In this document: one piece after another, positions 48,491-60,854 of the stretch | Layout: each line of letters opens with the position of its first letter | Numbering within the stretch: the stretch's first letter is position 1 | Source: Verticillium longisporum | Lineage: Eukaryota; Ascomycota; Sordariomycetes; Glomerellales; Plectosphaerellaceae | Length of the DNA stretch: 64,000 nt | NCBI GenBank assembly: GCA_019188255.1 | Contig: JAETXT010000002.1 | Location: 1,364,001-1,428,000, forward strand | Direction of reading: 5' to 3' | The notes under the pieces: generated by a model | Database searches by the model: none | Told to the model about the DNA's origin: nothing | The model's input: only the letters and a program-made list of their open reading frames with translations | Translations under genes and position numbers: made by a program

Positions 48491-49028
48491 CGTGCAAAAG
48501 CCTTACGCTTGGCGTGACTTTGTATCGTTGTTCAACGTAGAAGAAGATGCCACACGGATTTGTTAAGAGGCAAGAAGAGGATACACCCGCGCGATTGGGG
48601 AAAGTTCGAGTGAACCTTGCTCAGCAACAGTTGCTCCCGATTACCGCCCGCCAAGTATTCCTCAAGGCACGAAGAGATCGTTTGGTTCAGTCATGGCTCC
48701 GGGCTGGACCTCAGAGTGGTAGCTTTTGTGAGATGAGCGTCTCACAAACACAACGCGCGATATGGAAGGCCCGAGCTTCTGAACACCCTTTAGTTACTGG
48801 TCGACCTATGTGGCTTTAGTGGATGGATCATACCCCACTACTACATAGAGCCCCGCTAAAAAGTTCTGGTGGTCGAAACTTTTTCCCATCTGCAGAGCAC
48901 CCTACATCGCCAAAATCACCTTCATAACCTAGTTGTGATAACGAGTGGTCAAGAGCACGCTGTGCTTGTTCACGCTGTCATAAATTTCCTGAGTACGTGG
49001 AATTCTCGGCGAAAGAACGCCATCGAGA
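48491..49028. promoter_or_regulatory. Divergent promoter region between ProRS and Mak21
   Basis: 538 bp separates the two divergent ATGs and should hold both promoters. A 90-codon plus-strand frame (48547-48819) lies here but has no recognisable similarity and no intron signals, so it is not called. No clear TATA box or palindromic operator was identified. Confidence 0.5.
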
Positions 49029-52000
49029 ATGTCGGGCGCAAAGGGGCCCCGGGCGGCCGACAAGAAGCCTCAACCCCAGCAATCTGCTGGCAGGGCATAT
49101 TCGGATACAACGTCCCCTAACGACCGCCAACCTCCGAAGAGTGGCAAGGCAAGTAAACGAAAACACCAGCAAGACGACAAAGCCTCGAACCCGGTTACCA
49201 AGAGGAAGCGGCCGACCACGCAACAAAGCTCTTCGACCAAACCTGTTGATGCGGAGGGGAACGGTGGCGCTACACAGAGACCGGACGCTTCAAACCTCCA
49301 ATCAGCGCTCTTGGACGAGATTTTGGCATTGGGGGGCAATGAAGAGGATCTCGAACTCATTGGAGACCTAGAATCCGAATCGGAGACAGAGGGCTTAGCT
49401 CTCGACAATCGGCTCACGGACGACAGTAAATTGCGTGAAGATTTACGGGCTCTCGCCTCTCAGCTTGGGCTTGAGGGACTTGACGCAACCGTTGACGAGG
49501 AAGAGGTTTCCGAGGTCGAAGAGGCCCGACAAGACTTCAAGCCGGGCGAGTCACAGGATGAAACACAGGCAGCTTCGTCGACAACTGTATCCTCACGAGA
49601 GACGCATGTTTCAGCAACGAAGGACAATGGCCTTAGGAAGCAGTTCGTGAGCTCTGCCCCTCCCTAATAGATCAGCGCAAAATATTGACCATATTTCTTC
49701 TTGCAGAAATTCGAACCTCGCGCAGACTGGCACGCAGTAGAGCTGAGCCCTTTGCCCGAACCAATCTCGGATGAAATCGACCCCTACATTGGTGCTGTTG
49801 AGAGTCTCAAGGCCCACGCCCGTGTGCTCCTCGATGACGATGCCAACGCATACAGCAAAAGCGTCCTGGCATCCTCATCACACAAATTCCTCTCCACCAT
49901 CATGGCATCTGGAACACTGACGGACAAGGTGTCGGCCCTCACCCTAGCCATTCAGGAATCCCCCTCCACAACATCAAGGCATTTGATGCGCTGATGAGCC
50001 TCGCCTCTAAGCGTAGTCGCGGGCAGGCCATTGGTGCCTTAGGCGCCCTCGTGGACTTGCTCGGCCCAGGCCTCATTCTGCCCTCTAGCCGGCGGCTAAG
50101 AACTTTTCACTCGCAGCGAGGATTGCTAGGGATCCTCCAGAAGCACAACATGCGTCGTTGGACTATGTCACAACAGCTTCCCGGCGCATTGACAGAAGCC
50201 CACCTTATTGGATGGGCCTACGAAGACTGGTTGAAGGCCACGTATTTTCAAATCATTCAGTATCTTGAGGTTTGGTGCGGGGACGAAATCGAATACTCAC
50301 GCACACGGTCCCTGGATTTCGTCTTTGCGCTCCTCAAAGACAAGCCTGAGCAGGAAACGAATCTCTTAAGACTTCTCGTCAACAAACTTGGTGATAGAGA
50401 TCGCAAAATCTCATCAAGGGCCTCGTATCTTTTACTGCAACTGCAAAATTCTCACCCAGGAATGAAGCTTGTGGTCATCCGGGCTGTTGAACAGGAAGTA
50501 CTGCTCCGCCCTGGCCAAAGCTCTCGTGCCAAGTACTACGCTGTCGGCACGCTCAACCAGACAATCCTCAGTACTCGCGACCCCAAGACTGCGGAAGCTC
50601 TCTTAAGCTGCTACTTTGAGATTTTTGTCACCCTGCTGAAGGGCTCCGTGCTGGGACGAGAAGACGCACCCAAGGATGATTCTACTTCAGGAGTTCGTGG
50701 TCGAAGTCAACGTGGCAAATCAAAGACGGTGACACCTCCAACTGAGCGTGACGCGGTTGAGAAGCTTGTCTCGGCCGTCCTAACTGGCATTAACCGTGCT
50801 GCCCCTTTCCTACCAGCCAATGATCCAATGTAAGTATTCGCAGCGTGTTGTCTAGTTTGCTTGTTTAGTTTTGCTGACCGGACTCTGTAGAATGGAGGCA
50901 CACATTGACACCCTTTTCCGAATCGCCCACTCGGCAAATTTCAACACCAGTATACAAGCCCTTATTTTGATTCAGCAGTTGTCATCAACACGCCACGTCG
51001 CTCATGATAGGTTCTATCGGACTCTTTACGAGTCCCTTCTCGACCCACGACTTACTACATCATCCAAGCAGGCACTATATCTTAACCTTTTGCTTCGCTC
51101 ACTGAAGGAAGACGTCGATAGTCGTCGCGTAAAGGCATTCGTCAAACGGATGCTACAGATATTAGGCCTCCACCAGCCCTCATTTGCATGCGGGATATTG
51201 TACATCGTACTTCAGCTTCGCCTGCAGTTCCCAGATCTTCGGGCACTACTTGAAGATGCTGAAGAACATGGGGACGCCGAGTTTGCTGCATCCGTCACAT
51301 CTGGGAACCTATCCAACGTCGTCACCTCAACCACAGACTATGATGGCCGAAAGAGAGACCCGGAACACAGCAATGCGCAAAATAGTTGCCTCTGGGAAAT
51401 TGTAAGCTTGTTTTTCTAACCGTAATCTTGAATAGGCGCTGACTTGCTTGTACAGGCACCGCTATTATGGCATTTCCACCCTTCAGTGCCAGTTCTAGCG
51501 CTCAGCGTCATTGATAGCGATCAAACCGTACAGAAACCAGACCTGGAGAGCCACAGCCTGATTCGTTTCTTAGACAAGTTTGTCTACCGCAATCCGAAAG
51601 CGACAGAGGCAAACCGGGGTGTCTCCATCATGCAACCACTCCAAGGATCATCGGATGCATCCAATATATACCTTGGGAAGAAGCATGGGGCGTCAACCAC
51701 ACCCATTAACCATCCCAACTTCTGGAATAAGAAGATTGAGCAGGTTGCAGCCGATGACGTCTTCTTCCATCATTACTTCGAGCATACTGGCAAGCAGTCG
51801 AAGCCGCAGGCACCATCGCGCGTCGAACCGTTGGGAGACTCGGACAACGAAGATGAGGATGAAATCTGGAAGGCGCTTACAGCATCGCATCCTGACGGGC
51901 CCGTTGATGAGAGCGATGGATCCGATCTTGATCTCGACGGTTTTGACGACGACAGTGATGATGCTCAGGGCGCCAGCGACCTCTTTGCTGATGAATCCCT

Positions 52001-52253
52001 TAGCGAAGGTGACGACGAAATTGAAGGTGAAAGTGATATCGATACCGACGACGACGACGTAAACGGCGGGGTTGAGATGCTCGGCCCAGTGAGCCAGGCT
52101 TCTGACGAGGACAACAACGCTGATGTTGACGCCAGCGACAAGAAGAGGGAGTCTGAGACTAGGTCTGCTCGTCGGAAGAGGCTCAAGAGCCTCCCCATGT
52201 TTGCATCTGTAGATGATTACGCGGAAATGTTGGGCGAGGAGGAGGACATGTAA
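49029..52253 (+). CDS. MAK21: CBF/Mak21-family ribosome biogenesis protein (Noc1), one-base frame break
   Basis: Nucleolar protein of the Noc1-Noc2 complex, needed for maturation and export of pre-60S ribosomes. Exons 49029-49646, 49707-50829, 50891-51401 and 51456-52253 with GT-AG introns of 54-61 bp; product about 1016 residues, normal for the family. N-terminal ~200 residues are low-complexity, basic then acidic. A HEAT-like region starts K-F-E-P-R-A-D-W-H. The CBF/Mak21 domain spans ~600-790 (Q-A-L-I-L-I-Q-Q-L-S; F-A-C-G-I-L-Y-I-V-L-Q-L; H-P-N-F-W). The C-terminus is very acidic (51840-52140) and ends in a basic patch and A-E-M-L-G-E-E-E-D-M. In exon 2 the frame shifts at a run of five C (49960-49964). 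Six would join A-I-Q-E-S-P to L-H-N-I-K-A-F in frame, and the exon sum (3050 nt) is one short of a multiple of three. An essential gene, so probably a sequence error. Confidence 0.9.
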
Positions 52254-52663
52254 GCTACACTGCATCAATTGCAGGAGCCGGGAAGGCGAGAGTGAGTAGA
52301 TTATGTTCGATTTCAATAAGAGTATATGTGCATGGCAAGAATCGTCATTCGGGTTAACGTCGACCTCAAGGAGTTTACACGAGAATGCACATGTCCCGCG
52401 CTAGTGTCGCAAGATTTCATGACATCAATCCGAGACTACCACTGTGGTGGGATGAGTGCTCGTAGCAAACAGATGCAGGGAGCCGAGGCATTGGGAAGTA
52501 GGGACCGATAAGACGTCTCGATAAGGCAAGTTGCGGCCGATGGGCCCACTCTCAAGTACAACCTAGTATCTCGTCCCCATCCACGAAGTTGACCTCGCCC
52601 TCCGTGTTGCTTCCCAAGTTTGAACCCACAATCGATACCATAAAAGCTCCAGGGTATGCAAAG
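52254..52663. other. Intergenic, Mak21 to thioesterase
   Basis: 410 bp with no gene recognised; it should hold the Mak21 3' end and the thioesterase promoter. A 61-codon frame (52326-52511) has no similarity I recognise. Confidence 0.4.
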
Positions 52664-53804
52664 ATGATACGAAGAGCTTTGATTAAACCTTGGCTTCCGA
52701 ATGGCTCAGTTGCTAAGTCCATCATATGCGGACCCCAGACACCAGTCCCGGCTGCGCTGGGTGTCCGCTACTATCAGTCGCTCGGGACAGGAGGTCAGTT
52801 CGTGATCCCAGTCATCTCCCTTGAACCTTCCCCTGAACAATGCGTTGTGATTACGGATATCACTGACCTGTTGAGAAACCTCAGGTAATATCAATGCACG
52901 AGGGCCACCGAAGTCGCGATCCCGACTACGCAAAATCTTGAACATTGGTTTGTTTGGATTCGCATTCGCTAGCCTGGGCTTTTTTGTTGCTGTCAGCCCC
53001 GCCCTTCTGAACCTCTCGGTCGTAGCGCAGTCTGCGAACAAGAAACCACAGGCTTTTGTACCGGAGAATGAAGAAGCAGCTGTCGTGGAAGCCACGATCA
53101 ACAATCACCCGCTCGCGGCTGCTTTACGAAGCAGGCCAGAAATGACAGAATCGCGCCCACATATGAAGTTTCCAGAGGTTTTTCGCAAACAAAACCTCAC
53201 GGGAGGCACGCTTCTTGGGCCCGGCCGACTGACTGTGCCCCCAATAATGTGGTTGCAAGAAGGTGGCAAGTCCTCGGTGACTATCATGCATCTTGGGACG
53301 GACATGTGTGGACATCCAAGAATCGTACATGGAGGACTGCTGGCGACCCTTCTCGACGAAGGTCTCGCCAGGTGCTGTTTCGATGCTTTACCCAGCAAGG
53401 TGGCTGTCACAGCCCGACTCGAGGTCAACTACAGAAAGCCCACACCAGCAGGCACATTCGTGGTACTCCGGGCAGAAACCCAGCGAGTTGAGGGTAGAAA
53501 GGCGTGGGTCGCGGGCCGTATCGAGACCTTGGTGGACGAAACCAAGGGCGAAAAGCCAGTCGTTCTTGTCGAGGCAAACGGTCTTTTCATCTCGCCGAAG
53601 GCAGGCTTCTCCGCGGTAGGATGGCGCCCTCTCCCTCGAAGCTTGATTGCTGAGCACCCAACGCTAATGGTCTCCTGCAGCTGCTGTCCAAATTCACGTG
53701 ATGCTATAATTGCATGCTCCAGCCCATACAGGGCACATGGTATTAGACTTAGAGAGCAAGATGTCATTGAGAAGCTGCGAGACGGCCGGCATCGGCTGCG
53801 CTAG
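52664..53804 (+). CDS. Hotdog-fold thioesterase (4HBT/PaaI-like), N-terminally anchored
   Basis: Probable acyl-CoA thioesterase, hydrolysing an acyl-CoA to free acid and CoA; the substrate cannot be told from sequence. Proposed exons are 52664-52793 and 52903-53804 (343 residues), with ATG at M-I-R-R-A-L-I-K-P-W, an arginine-rich presequence-like start without acidic residues. The intron (GTCAGT...GAG) is inferred because it joins the presequence to R-K-I-L-N-I-G-L-F and a membrane helix (F-A-F-A-S-L-G-F-F-V-A). The hotdog core is clear: H-P-R-I-V-H-G-G-L-L-A-T-L-L-D-E-G-L (the HGG...D/E active-site region), V-T-A-R-L-E-V-N-Y-R-K-P-T and V-L-V-E-A-N-G-L-F. About 55 residues follow the core, more than usual, so the 3' end may be mis-modelled. 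Location by inference: mitochondrial membrane. Confidence 0.75.
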
Positions 53805-54162
53805 CGCGCCCCGCCTACAGAACTCCCCTCTTGCGCCATCGCCCAAAAAAAAAGCTCTGCCATTGACCTCCACCAATTAGCACAACAGCGTCCCGCCATC
53901 GCCCCTCCCACTCTTGACGTGACCGAGGGGAGGGGCTCTGAGACCACCCAGTTAAGGCAGTGAGCTGTTACCTCACCAGCTAGGCAATATGTAAAAGAGG
54001 GCTCTCTGAGCAGTATGACCGTGCGGACATCTTCTTCGCATAGTAATCAATCGCATCGAAGTCGATCCATATTGTCTGTTTGTTGCTTCCCACACGACTT
54101 CCATTGCCTTATCAGCCAGGAACTTTGCGCAGAGAAACGTCTACAGAACTCAATAAATCATC
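53805..54162. promoter_or_regulatory. Upstream region of the APS kinase gene
   Basis: 358 bp holding the presumed APS kinase promoter and the thioesterase 3' end. It contains an A9 run (near 53845) and short GC-rich stretches. No tRNA or clear binding site was found. Confidence 0.4.
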
Positions 54163-54976
54163 ATGGCTACGTATGACGCACGACCCTATTCTAGTAGGAG
54201 CAGTTACTAAGTCGCGTGCCGTTGTCACATTCTCACTTCGTTGATCCATTTCACTGACAGGCCATACCATCATTCAGGAACATCACCTGGCATGCCTCCT
54301 TGTCTCGCCAAGAGCGAAATGAGCTCCGCGGTCAGAAGGGCTTCACCATCTGGTTGACAGGTCTATCGGCTTCGGGCAAGTCGACAGTCGCGACTGCTCT
54401 TGAGCAGCACCTTATCCATCTCGGGCTTGCTGCCTACCGTCTGGACGGCGACAATGTGCGCTTTGGCCTGAATAAAGACCTGGGGTTTTCGGAAAAGGAC
54501 CGCAACGAGAACATTCGTCGGATTGCTGAGGTGAGCCTGTCCCGGACCGTGCTCCCAACATGGCCACGTATGAAGCTAAATCACGACAATACTTGCTCCA
54601 GGTTGCAAAGCTGTTTGCCGACTCCTCTACCATTGCGATTACCTCCTTTATTTCCCCGTATCGCGCCGATCGCGACACCGCACGCGAGCTGCACGCCCAG
54701 GCCAGCCAGGGCGAGGATTATGCCATCCCTTTCATCGAAGTATTTGTTGACGTTCCTCTCGAGGTCGCCGAGCAGCGGGACCCCAAGGGGCTATACAAGA
54801 AGGCTCGTGCTGGCGAGATCAAGGAGTTCACCGGCATCACTGCACCTTATGAGGAGCCACTGAAGCCCGAGATTCGTATCCATACTGACAAGTCCTCTGT
54901 CGAGGAATGCGTCAGCGAGATTACGCAGTGGTTGATCTCCAAAGGTCTAATCGCTGCGAAGCAGACTGAGGCTTGA
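54163..54976 (+). CDS. Adenylyl-sulfate (APS) kinase
   Basis: Phosphorylates adenosine 5'-phosphosulfate with ATP to PAPS, the second step of sulfate assimilation, in the cytosol. Three exons: 54163-54170 (only eight bases, M-A-T with a split codon), 54278-54530 and 54602-54976, with GT-AG introns of 107 and 71 bp; 636 nt, 211 residues, the family size. The start is chosen because the tiny first exon yields the conserved M-A-T-N-I-T-W-H-x-S-L. P-loop G-L-S-A-S-G-K-S at residues 31-38. APS site: [11 protein letters not shown] (~57-67), then R-N-E-N-I-R-R, S-F-I-S-P-Y and the lid region [12 protein letters not shown]. Stand-alone enzyme, not fused to ATP sulfurylase. Convergent with the V-ATPase gene, 247 bp between stops. 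Confidence 0.96.
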
Positions 54977-55223
54977 AGTCTTGGCCAGCATTGTTCGCCT
55001 TAGCACTTTACTTCATTTGATGTTATAGTCATCGCATAAAGGTTGCCGCACCGCATGGACTAGCAATTTGTTTTGTGCAAAGTACAAACGGATTGAACCG
55101 CATAGGAAGTCGACGGAAGTCGGTAATTGACATATTCATCTGCAATACAATGCCAGGTTACTAGTGTGTAGAACAAGAAAGCCGCCAGCGTAAGCCGGCG
55201 GGCCATTGCTTGATGCGGGCCCC

Positions 55224-56619
55224 TCAAGGCAGCTCAAACTCGTAGTAGACGTAAGCCGTATACTCAGTGCCGTCGGCACCTCCAACGCCGGCGGCTGCCA
55301 TCTCAGATGACAGTGCTGCATCGTCTTTGGTCACCCTGCCACGCTTATCTCTCCCGAAGGCGTTGCCACCTAGGTAAGAGTAATTGGAATCAAGCGCAGC
55401 CCTGACCTTGGGTGACAGCTTTGACGTGGTCTGAGAATCATGCTCGTCAGCATATTGGGCAGCATATTGGATCGTAAGTGGTAAGTTTCACTTACCTTGA
55501 CCAGAGCAGAGACGTAGTCCAGTGGGAGGCCGTAGCGAAGAACAGCCTCGACGAAGACGCGTAGGGTCAAAACATGCAGCCAGATCATAACGCTCTCGCT
55601 CCACCCAGTCCTACCCATACGAAGAGCCTCACCCCAAACCTTCTTCTCCTCGCGCGCGACTCGGTCGAGTTCCCGCTGCTCCTCTTCCTTGCCGCCCTCA
55701 ACATATTTGTACTGACGCGGGGTCCACTTTTGCTCGCGACATTTCTGTAGAAATTCGGTGCTCGTCTTCTTGAAGGTTGTCACGGCAAAAAGAACGAATT
55801 CGTCGTCCTGTGCTACTTCCACCGCCGAGCGTGGCACGACCATGGGCGCCAATGTCTCGTAACCCTTCTGGAAGTCCTTTTTAGCGTTGGAAGGCACAAC
55901 AATCAAGTGTGTCTCCAAGTACTCAGAGTCCTGAACAAGCAAGGCGGGGTCGACAACGGGTGTGAGAGATTTGGTGGAGAGGTTGCCCGTTTGCTTGCGC
56001 TGCAAGGTCGTGAAGTTGGTCTTGACCGAGTTATACTGGTTGAACTTTGTCTTTACATCGTTGTCGCTCGTGACAAGTTCCTGTGAGCAAATTTCAGCAT
56101 GAACGAATCAAGAATGACATGCAATCGACCCAGCCGCCCCTACCTTCTGCAGAATATCCACCAGTTCACCCAGAGGCCTATCGGCACGATATCTGACCTT
56201 GTTCCAGACAAAGGAGTTGATGTAATGATCTGTGGGTTCTATGAAACAGCAATGTCAAAAACTGTCGGTGTAGGTTGTGAAAGAGATATGTCCTCTTCGA
56301 GGCCAATATGTTTGAAGTGCTTACTGTCGTTCACCATCTTCTGCTGGCTGATCTTGTCATCGTCTCCATCCAAGATCGTACGCAGGGAGTCGGCTACTTT
56401 GGATACCACAGTCTCACAAGCTGCCTCCAACTTGGTCAAGTCATCTGCTTGCTGCACTAAAGCATCAAGAGTCCCGATTTTGAAGTCGGGTATGGCAAAA
56501 GCCTGCGTGGAACCGTTGTCGGGGGGAATTTTCGCTGACAGCTCTGATAAAGCGCCATTTTTGCTGCTTGAGTCAAATATGCCCTGAGGGAGAGACACCA
56601 GGAGATATTTCGTTGGCAT
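55224..56619 (-). CDS. VMA5: V-type H+-ATPase subunit C
   Basis: Stalk subunit linking V1 to Vo of the vacuolar proton pump and involved in its reversible disassembly. Four exons on the minus strand: 56325-56619, 56144-56229, 55496-56080 and 55224-55430 (GT-AG introns of 63-95 bp); 1173 nt, 390 residues, the normal length. ATG is set at 56619 (M-P-T-K-Y-L-L-V-S-L-P), the family start; the in-frame codon at 56643 is GTG. Characteristic blocks: I-G-T-L-D-A-L-V-Q-Q-A-D-D-L, W-N-K-V-R-Y-R-A-D-R-P-L-G-E-L, A-V-T-T-F-K-K, E-Q-K-W-T-P-R-Q-Y-K-Y, L-R-V-F-V-E-A-V-L-R-Y-G-L-P and the C-terminal N-Y-S-Y-L-G-G-N-A-F-G-R-D-K. The short C-terminal extension ends Y-Y-E-F-E-L-P. Confidence 0.96.
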
Positions 56620-57871
56620 CTTTGCTGTCGTTCTCGTTGCCACGCGATTTGTTCAACAATTGGCCATGCGCAATGCGTGATTGTGACGCAACCCAGTTGA
56701 AGGGCAACTCGGCAACAGATGTTGGGCGTCGGCGAACCACTGATGGCTGAAAGCAATCAAACCTGTGTCTTTCTCGAGAAATATCTTATGGAAAACTCGG
56801 ATCGATGCTAATTTAAGTGACGGATTAGCAGTCTGTATTTCTTCGAAACGATGCATCTTTGTTGGTTGGACTAGGCTACCTGGGGGGATAACTGACAGAA
56901 TGGGACTGTTCAAACTTAGAATAATTGGTCGGCTGATTCCGCAGAAGCTCTTTGTGCAGGGAGATACGGGATCTAGTTGTTCGGATATAATGGCAAGCCG
57001 GGTGCAAGGCTCGTGGAAATGGAGTGTCGTTGTTGGCTATGGAGTAAGGTAGCTCCAGTCTGGAAGACGCAAACGCCAGCGCGGGCGGTACCACAAGGAA
57101 CTGGCTGCGGGATGAACGACGGAGCTCAGAGGGACTCGGGTGGAGCCTGATTGCTTCATCCCTTTGAACACGAGAACGACCTCAGGTACAACGGTACGTA
57201 CTGGGTGCTCCTGATATAATGGCAGAATTGGCTTCTGGGCCAGTTATGTAATATCGCTTGATAGGAGGCGGTCGAGCCGGCGGCTCTTGGCTTCAAAGTA
57301 CCTGAGACCGTTCTCGTCTTCAAAGGGATAGACCACAACCTGAAGAAACCTGCATTACCTAAGACCTAGAGTACACCCGTGTAGGTACCTTGTGTTTGAT
57401 CATTTCCGCCCACATGACCAGTACCTCGGAACTCTTAGCACGTGGCTAGTAAATCGCTTCGCTTGTTCATGGGATTTCGCAATACAATGCTTATCCATCA
57501 AACACAACAGCAACAAGTCAACTGGATATTGTCGACGACCAACGATCTTACTAACATTACCATTGGCTTCGTATCGTATTGTGGTACAACAATGATCCCC
57601 TCATCTTTGCCGACTTGAAAAGTCGTTGTTCTGTCTGCGTAAGCAACGAGCTGGCTCTGAGCATCACGACGACCGCAAGACATCTTGCCCGTGGATGATG
57701 CGCCCTGCCCATCAAGCGGCCGCGCACCCGTTTGCTGTGAAGAAGGATTGTCGTATCATTCACCGACCGAGCGCACTGTTTGATATTGTTGCACACTGCC
57801 CCGAAGGACGCCAGAGTGCTAGGCATAGTACAATTGCCTGATTGACCAGACCTTAATTGAAAGCCTGAGCA
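56620..57871. other. 1.25-kb intergenic region, Vma5 to AT-hook gene
   Basis: Holds the divergent promoters of the two flanking genes. All open frames are short (60-108 codons), overlap each other on both strands and show no intron or family signature. I searched by eye for tRNA-like T-loops and found none. Confidence 0.4.
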
Positions 57872-60536
57872 ATGGCTTCGCAACCTGGTATGCGCTCAGC
57901 TCTCGTTAATGACATAAAGCCCGGATATTGTGCTCATAGTTATCTTATCCTTAATGTTTTTAGATATTGTCACATTGCACTGCGCGCAACAGCAGCAACC
58001 CATCTCGAGCGATGTAGGCCTTGCCTCAGCCAGATCGACCCCAACACTGGCTACGGAAACCGGTTCTCCCGTGCAGCAGCTTAGCCGGCATCATGGTAGC
58101 CGCGTCCGAAATGCGATCCCGAGCAAGCTCAAAGGCAAAACTGATGCGAAGAAAGGCAACTTTGGCGTCATGGTCATTGATTTCGATACACAAACGGCGG
58201 CAGCTGAGCGCGGCGCTGCGGCTAAACGCACGAGTGAAAGTACTGCCTTGCGTGCAAAAATTGCCTTTCAGCATTGTTACGTCCCATTGTCCCAGAGGAA
58301 ACTCCGACACGATTGCCCTGCTCCCGCCGGGCCGCCTCCTGGTCCAACGGCGCCGCCTGTCCCAGGCGGCGGGTATACAGCCGTCCCTCCCACCGCACTG
58401 CCTGAACCTGGTGGAACTCAACTGACGCCAACCGAAATCAAAACGGAGCAAGCTCGTCTTTTGACACTACTTCGAAGCCTACATCCTGTCATGGTTGTAG
58501 ATCAAATTTGCAAAGCTCTGGCTTTCTTTGGAGGCATACCTGGTGCACCGTGCCCACCCTCAGACCTTGGGTTCCCACAGAGCCATGTGGCCAATGGTTC
58601 AGGATCGCTGTTTGTGGGCTGGCTTTCCGAAATTTTCCCCCCTTTGGAATCCATGCCATCTGCTACGCAAAGGCGCCCGAAGGGGCGCCCGAAAGGAAGC
58701 AAGACGACGAGGTTCCGGAGAGATAAGGGACCCGGCAAGTCAATTAAGGCATTAGGGTCACGCCGAACGAAGCGGTATCCTTTTTCGTCGGCTGGAAACC
58801 CTGATGATATTTGGGTAGATGTCGATGAAACCGCGGGAGCTGGCGAAGACATCGCCGAAAATGAGTCCGTTGTTGTGCCATTAGACCCCCGACCACAAGT
58901 CCTTGCTCCCAGTCTGCACACATCAACTCAAGGTGCAGCGAATCTGCCGACACCAAGGCGCAGGGGCCGGCCCAAGGGATCAAAAAACCGCCCAAAGGTA
59001 TCGGCTATCTCCAATCCAGCGACCTTTGTGAGCCAAGAGACTACCAACCTGGCTGCTTCTGCTCCCGCTGAAGATCATCGCATCGAGCACCAAAAACTAG
59101 TATCAAGCATCAAAAGGGCCGGCCCTGGTCGACCCAAAGGCTCGAGGAACAGACCAAAGCACACCGATAGTAGCAATGTGTGTTCAGCGACCAAGAGTAC
59201 TGAACATGACAGCGCGCATCAGTTGGAGTCCTCCATAGGTCTCGTTTCTCTACATGATGATCGACAGCGTCCTACAGAGGCCCTTGTGCGGGACGGTTCA
59301 TTCGCTGCAAATGCGTTCAAACCACCGAGCCTCGTAGGCCACGACGCACCCATACAGACCCCCCCGAAGCCTCTGAAGAGAGGAAGAACAGGATCATCTC
59401 AGGATGTTGGAAACCTCGCCGAATTTGGTGACAACCTCACTATCGCGGAGCAATCAATGTGTCCCGATGATACTCCTGTGATGCAAGAGTCACCTCATTC
59501 ACAGCTCGCTGGCCTTCCTCCACAAAACACCGATGGTCCGAATCGAAAGAGGTACAGACATTCCAGGATCACCCAAGACCAGCCAGATTCGAAAATACAT
59601 GGCTTTGCTACCAGCTATGGCCACTCCGTCGATGTTCAACTTCCTAGCAGACCTGATCGAAACCAGTACCATGCCAGCAAATCACATAGGCACATACAAC
59701 ATACTTTAGGCTTGAATAAGGACCTCGGCGATGAGGAAACCTTGAGCCCTGCACGCAACCGGTTAGGGGCGGCTCTTGGCCATGCTCGACCCCTTTCACA
59801 GTCTCCGGTGCGTGCACAGCAGCATCGATCAGCCATTCCGCAGGAACATCATACGGATAGGCCAGACTTGCCCCAATCAATCCGGCCATGGAGCTACCAT
59901 TTGGGGCGAGTAACTCAAAACTTGCAGCGCGATTTGCAGGTCGACAATACTGAACTGAACAACGCATCGGCTCTGGCACAGCAGCACTCACAGCACCGCA
60001 AGCATGTCCGCCAGAGCTCGACCAGTCCTGGGCAGCTCAACACAGCAATTAATGTCGCGAAGCCTCCTACACTCAGGAACCATATCCCCCAGGATGGCGG
60101 GGCCTATGTTGCTGTCGCATCCACGACACCAAAATCACGGTTGGGCCGCGTGCTGGGTTCTGTGTTGCCATCAGAAGCTGACTACCGAAGCCACCGAGTA
60201 CAGACCTTTGCGGAGCAACAGACCAATAACTTTCAAACTCGAAACCGTACGCAACACGTGTCGCATGCTCGAGATTCAAGTGGTTTAGCTTTTCTCAACT
60301 TCGCAGGGGCGACATTTACGGGCCTTGGACGTACTGAGGCAGCTGGCACACATGCAGCGATAGAAACGAATGAGCCGTCCTATGCCGCTAGTAGTCACTT
60401 GCATCATGGGGTGTCACTCTCCTTGCCGGCTCCCTTGGCTTCTTACACGGGTGCTGAAAATCACGGATCTGAATCCAGCATAACGGGCCAGGGCGCAACG
60501 CAAGAGCGCATACCCCAGCCGACAAGTCGGCGGTGA
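57872..60536 (+). CDS. AT-hook DNA-binding protein, otherwise uncharacterised
   Basis: Probably a nuclear protein binding AT-rich minor grooves. Proposed exons are 57872-57887 (ATG, M-A-S-Q-P) and 57964-60536, with a 76-bp intron (GTATGC...TTTTTAG); 862 residues. The frame upstream of 57964 has no better start: the 5' end of the open frame at 57930 is GTG. Three AT-hooks, G-R-P-K-G-S-K or G-R-P-K-G-S-R, lie near residues 244, 339 and 392, each in a basic patch. Before them is the only folded-looking block (about residues 165-235), with L-L-T-L-L-R-S-L-H-P-V-M-V-V and G-S-L-F-V-G-W-L-S-E-I-F. After residue 400 the chain is low-complexity, rich in Gln, His, Ser and Pro. A possible last intron (GTGAAC 60533 to AG 60611) would add 12 residues ending at 60651. 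Confidence 0.75.
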
Positions 60537-60854
60537 ACAAAATGATACTGTCTAGCTCCCTCATAATTTGGATGGTACTCCGTGCTAGTGACTTGCCGTG
60601 TTTTCTCTCAGATACCAGTTTCGAATGCTACCCACTACAGCTCAATCCTGACTTCAAAGCGAGATTTGATGAAGACACGGGTGAACAAAGTAACGTTGTT
60701 AATGCAAGGTATCTATCCAAGGGGCTGGAATCCCCCCCCGCCATGATGCTAATTGATTCCGACTCCATGGCCTTGTATCCTTGGCCGCTTTCCTGAAATG
60801 ATTCCACCTCAAACGCCCAATGAATGCTTGTGTAATAGCCCAGGAGTAAATCAC
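60537..60854. other. Convergent intergenic region
   Basis: 318 bp between the stops of the AT-hook and F-box genes. It holds their 3' ends; no other feature was seen, apart from the optional last exon of the AT-hook gene. Confidence 0.4.

Noticed and set aside
48547..48819. 90-codon plus-strand frame between ProRS and Mak21
   Set aside because: It occupies the shared promoter region, has no similarity or splice signals, and its length is expected by chance in DNA of this composition.
54300..54863. 187-codon frame starting inside the APS kinase gene
   Set aside because: It runs through the second intron into the wrong frame; the spliced model restores the conserved A-K-L-F-A-D-S-S and the family length.
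57930..57963. Hydrophobic N-terminus (signal-peptide-like) of the AT-hook frame
   Set aside because: This stretch ends in TTTTTAG and is better read as the 3' end of an intron; the frame begins with GTG there, while a spliced ATG at 57872 fits.
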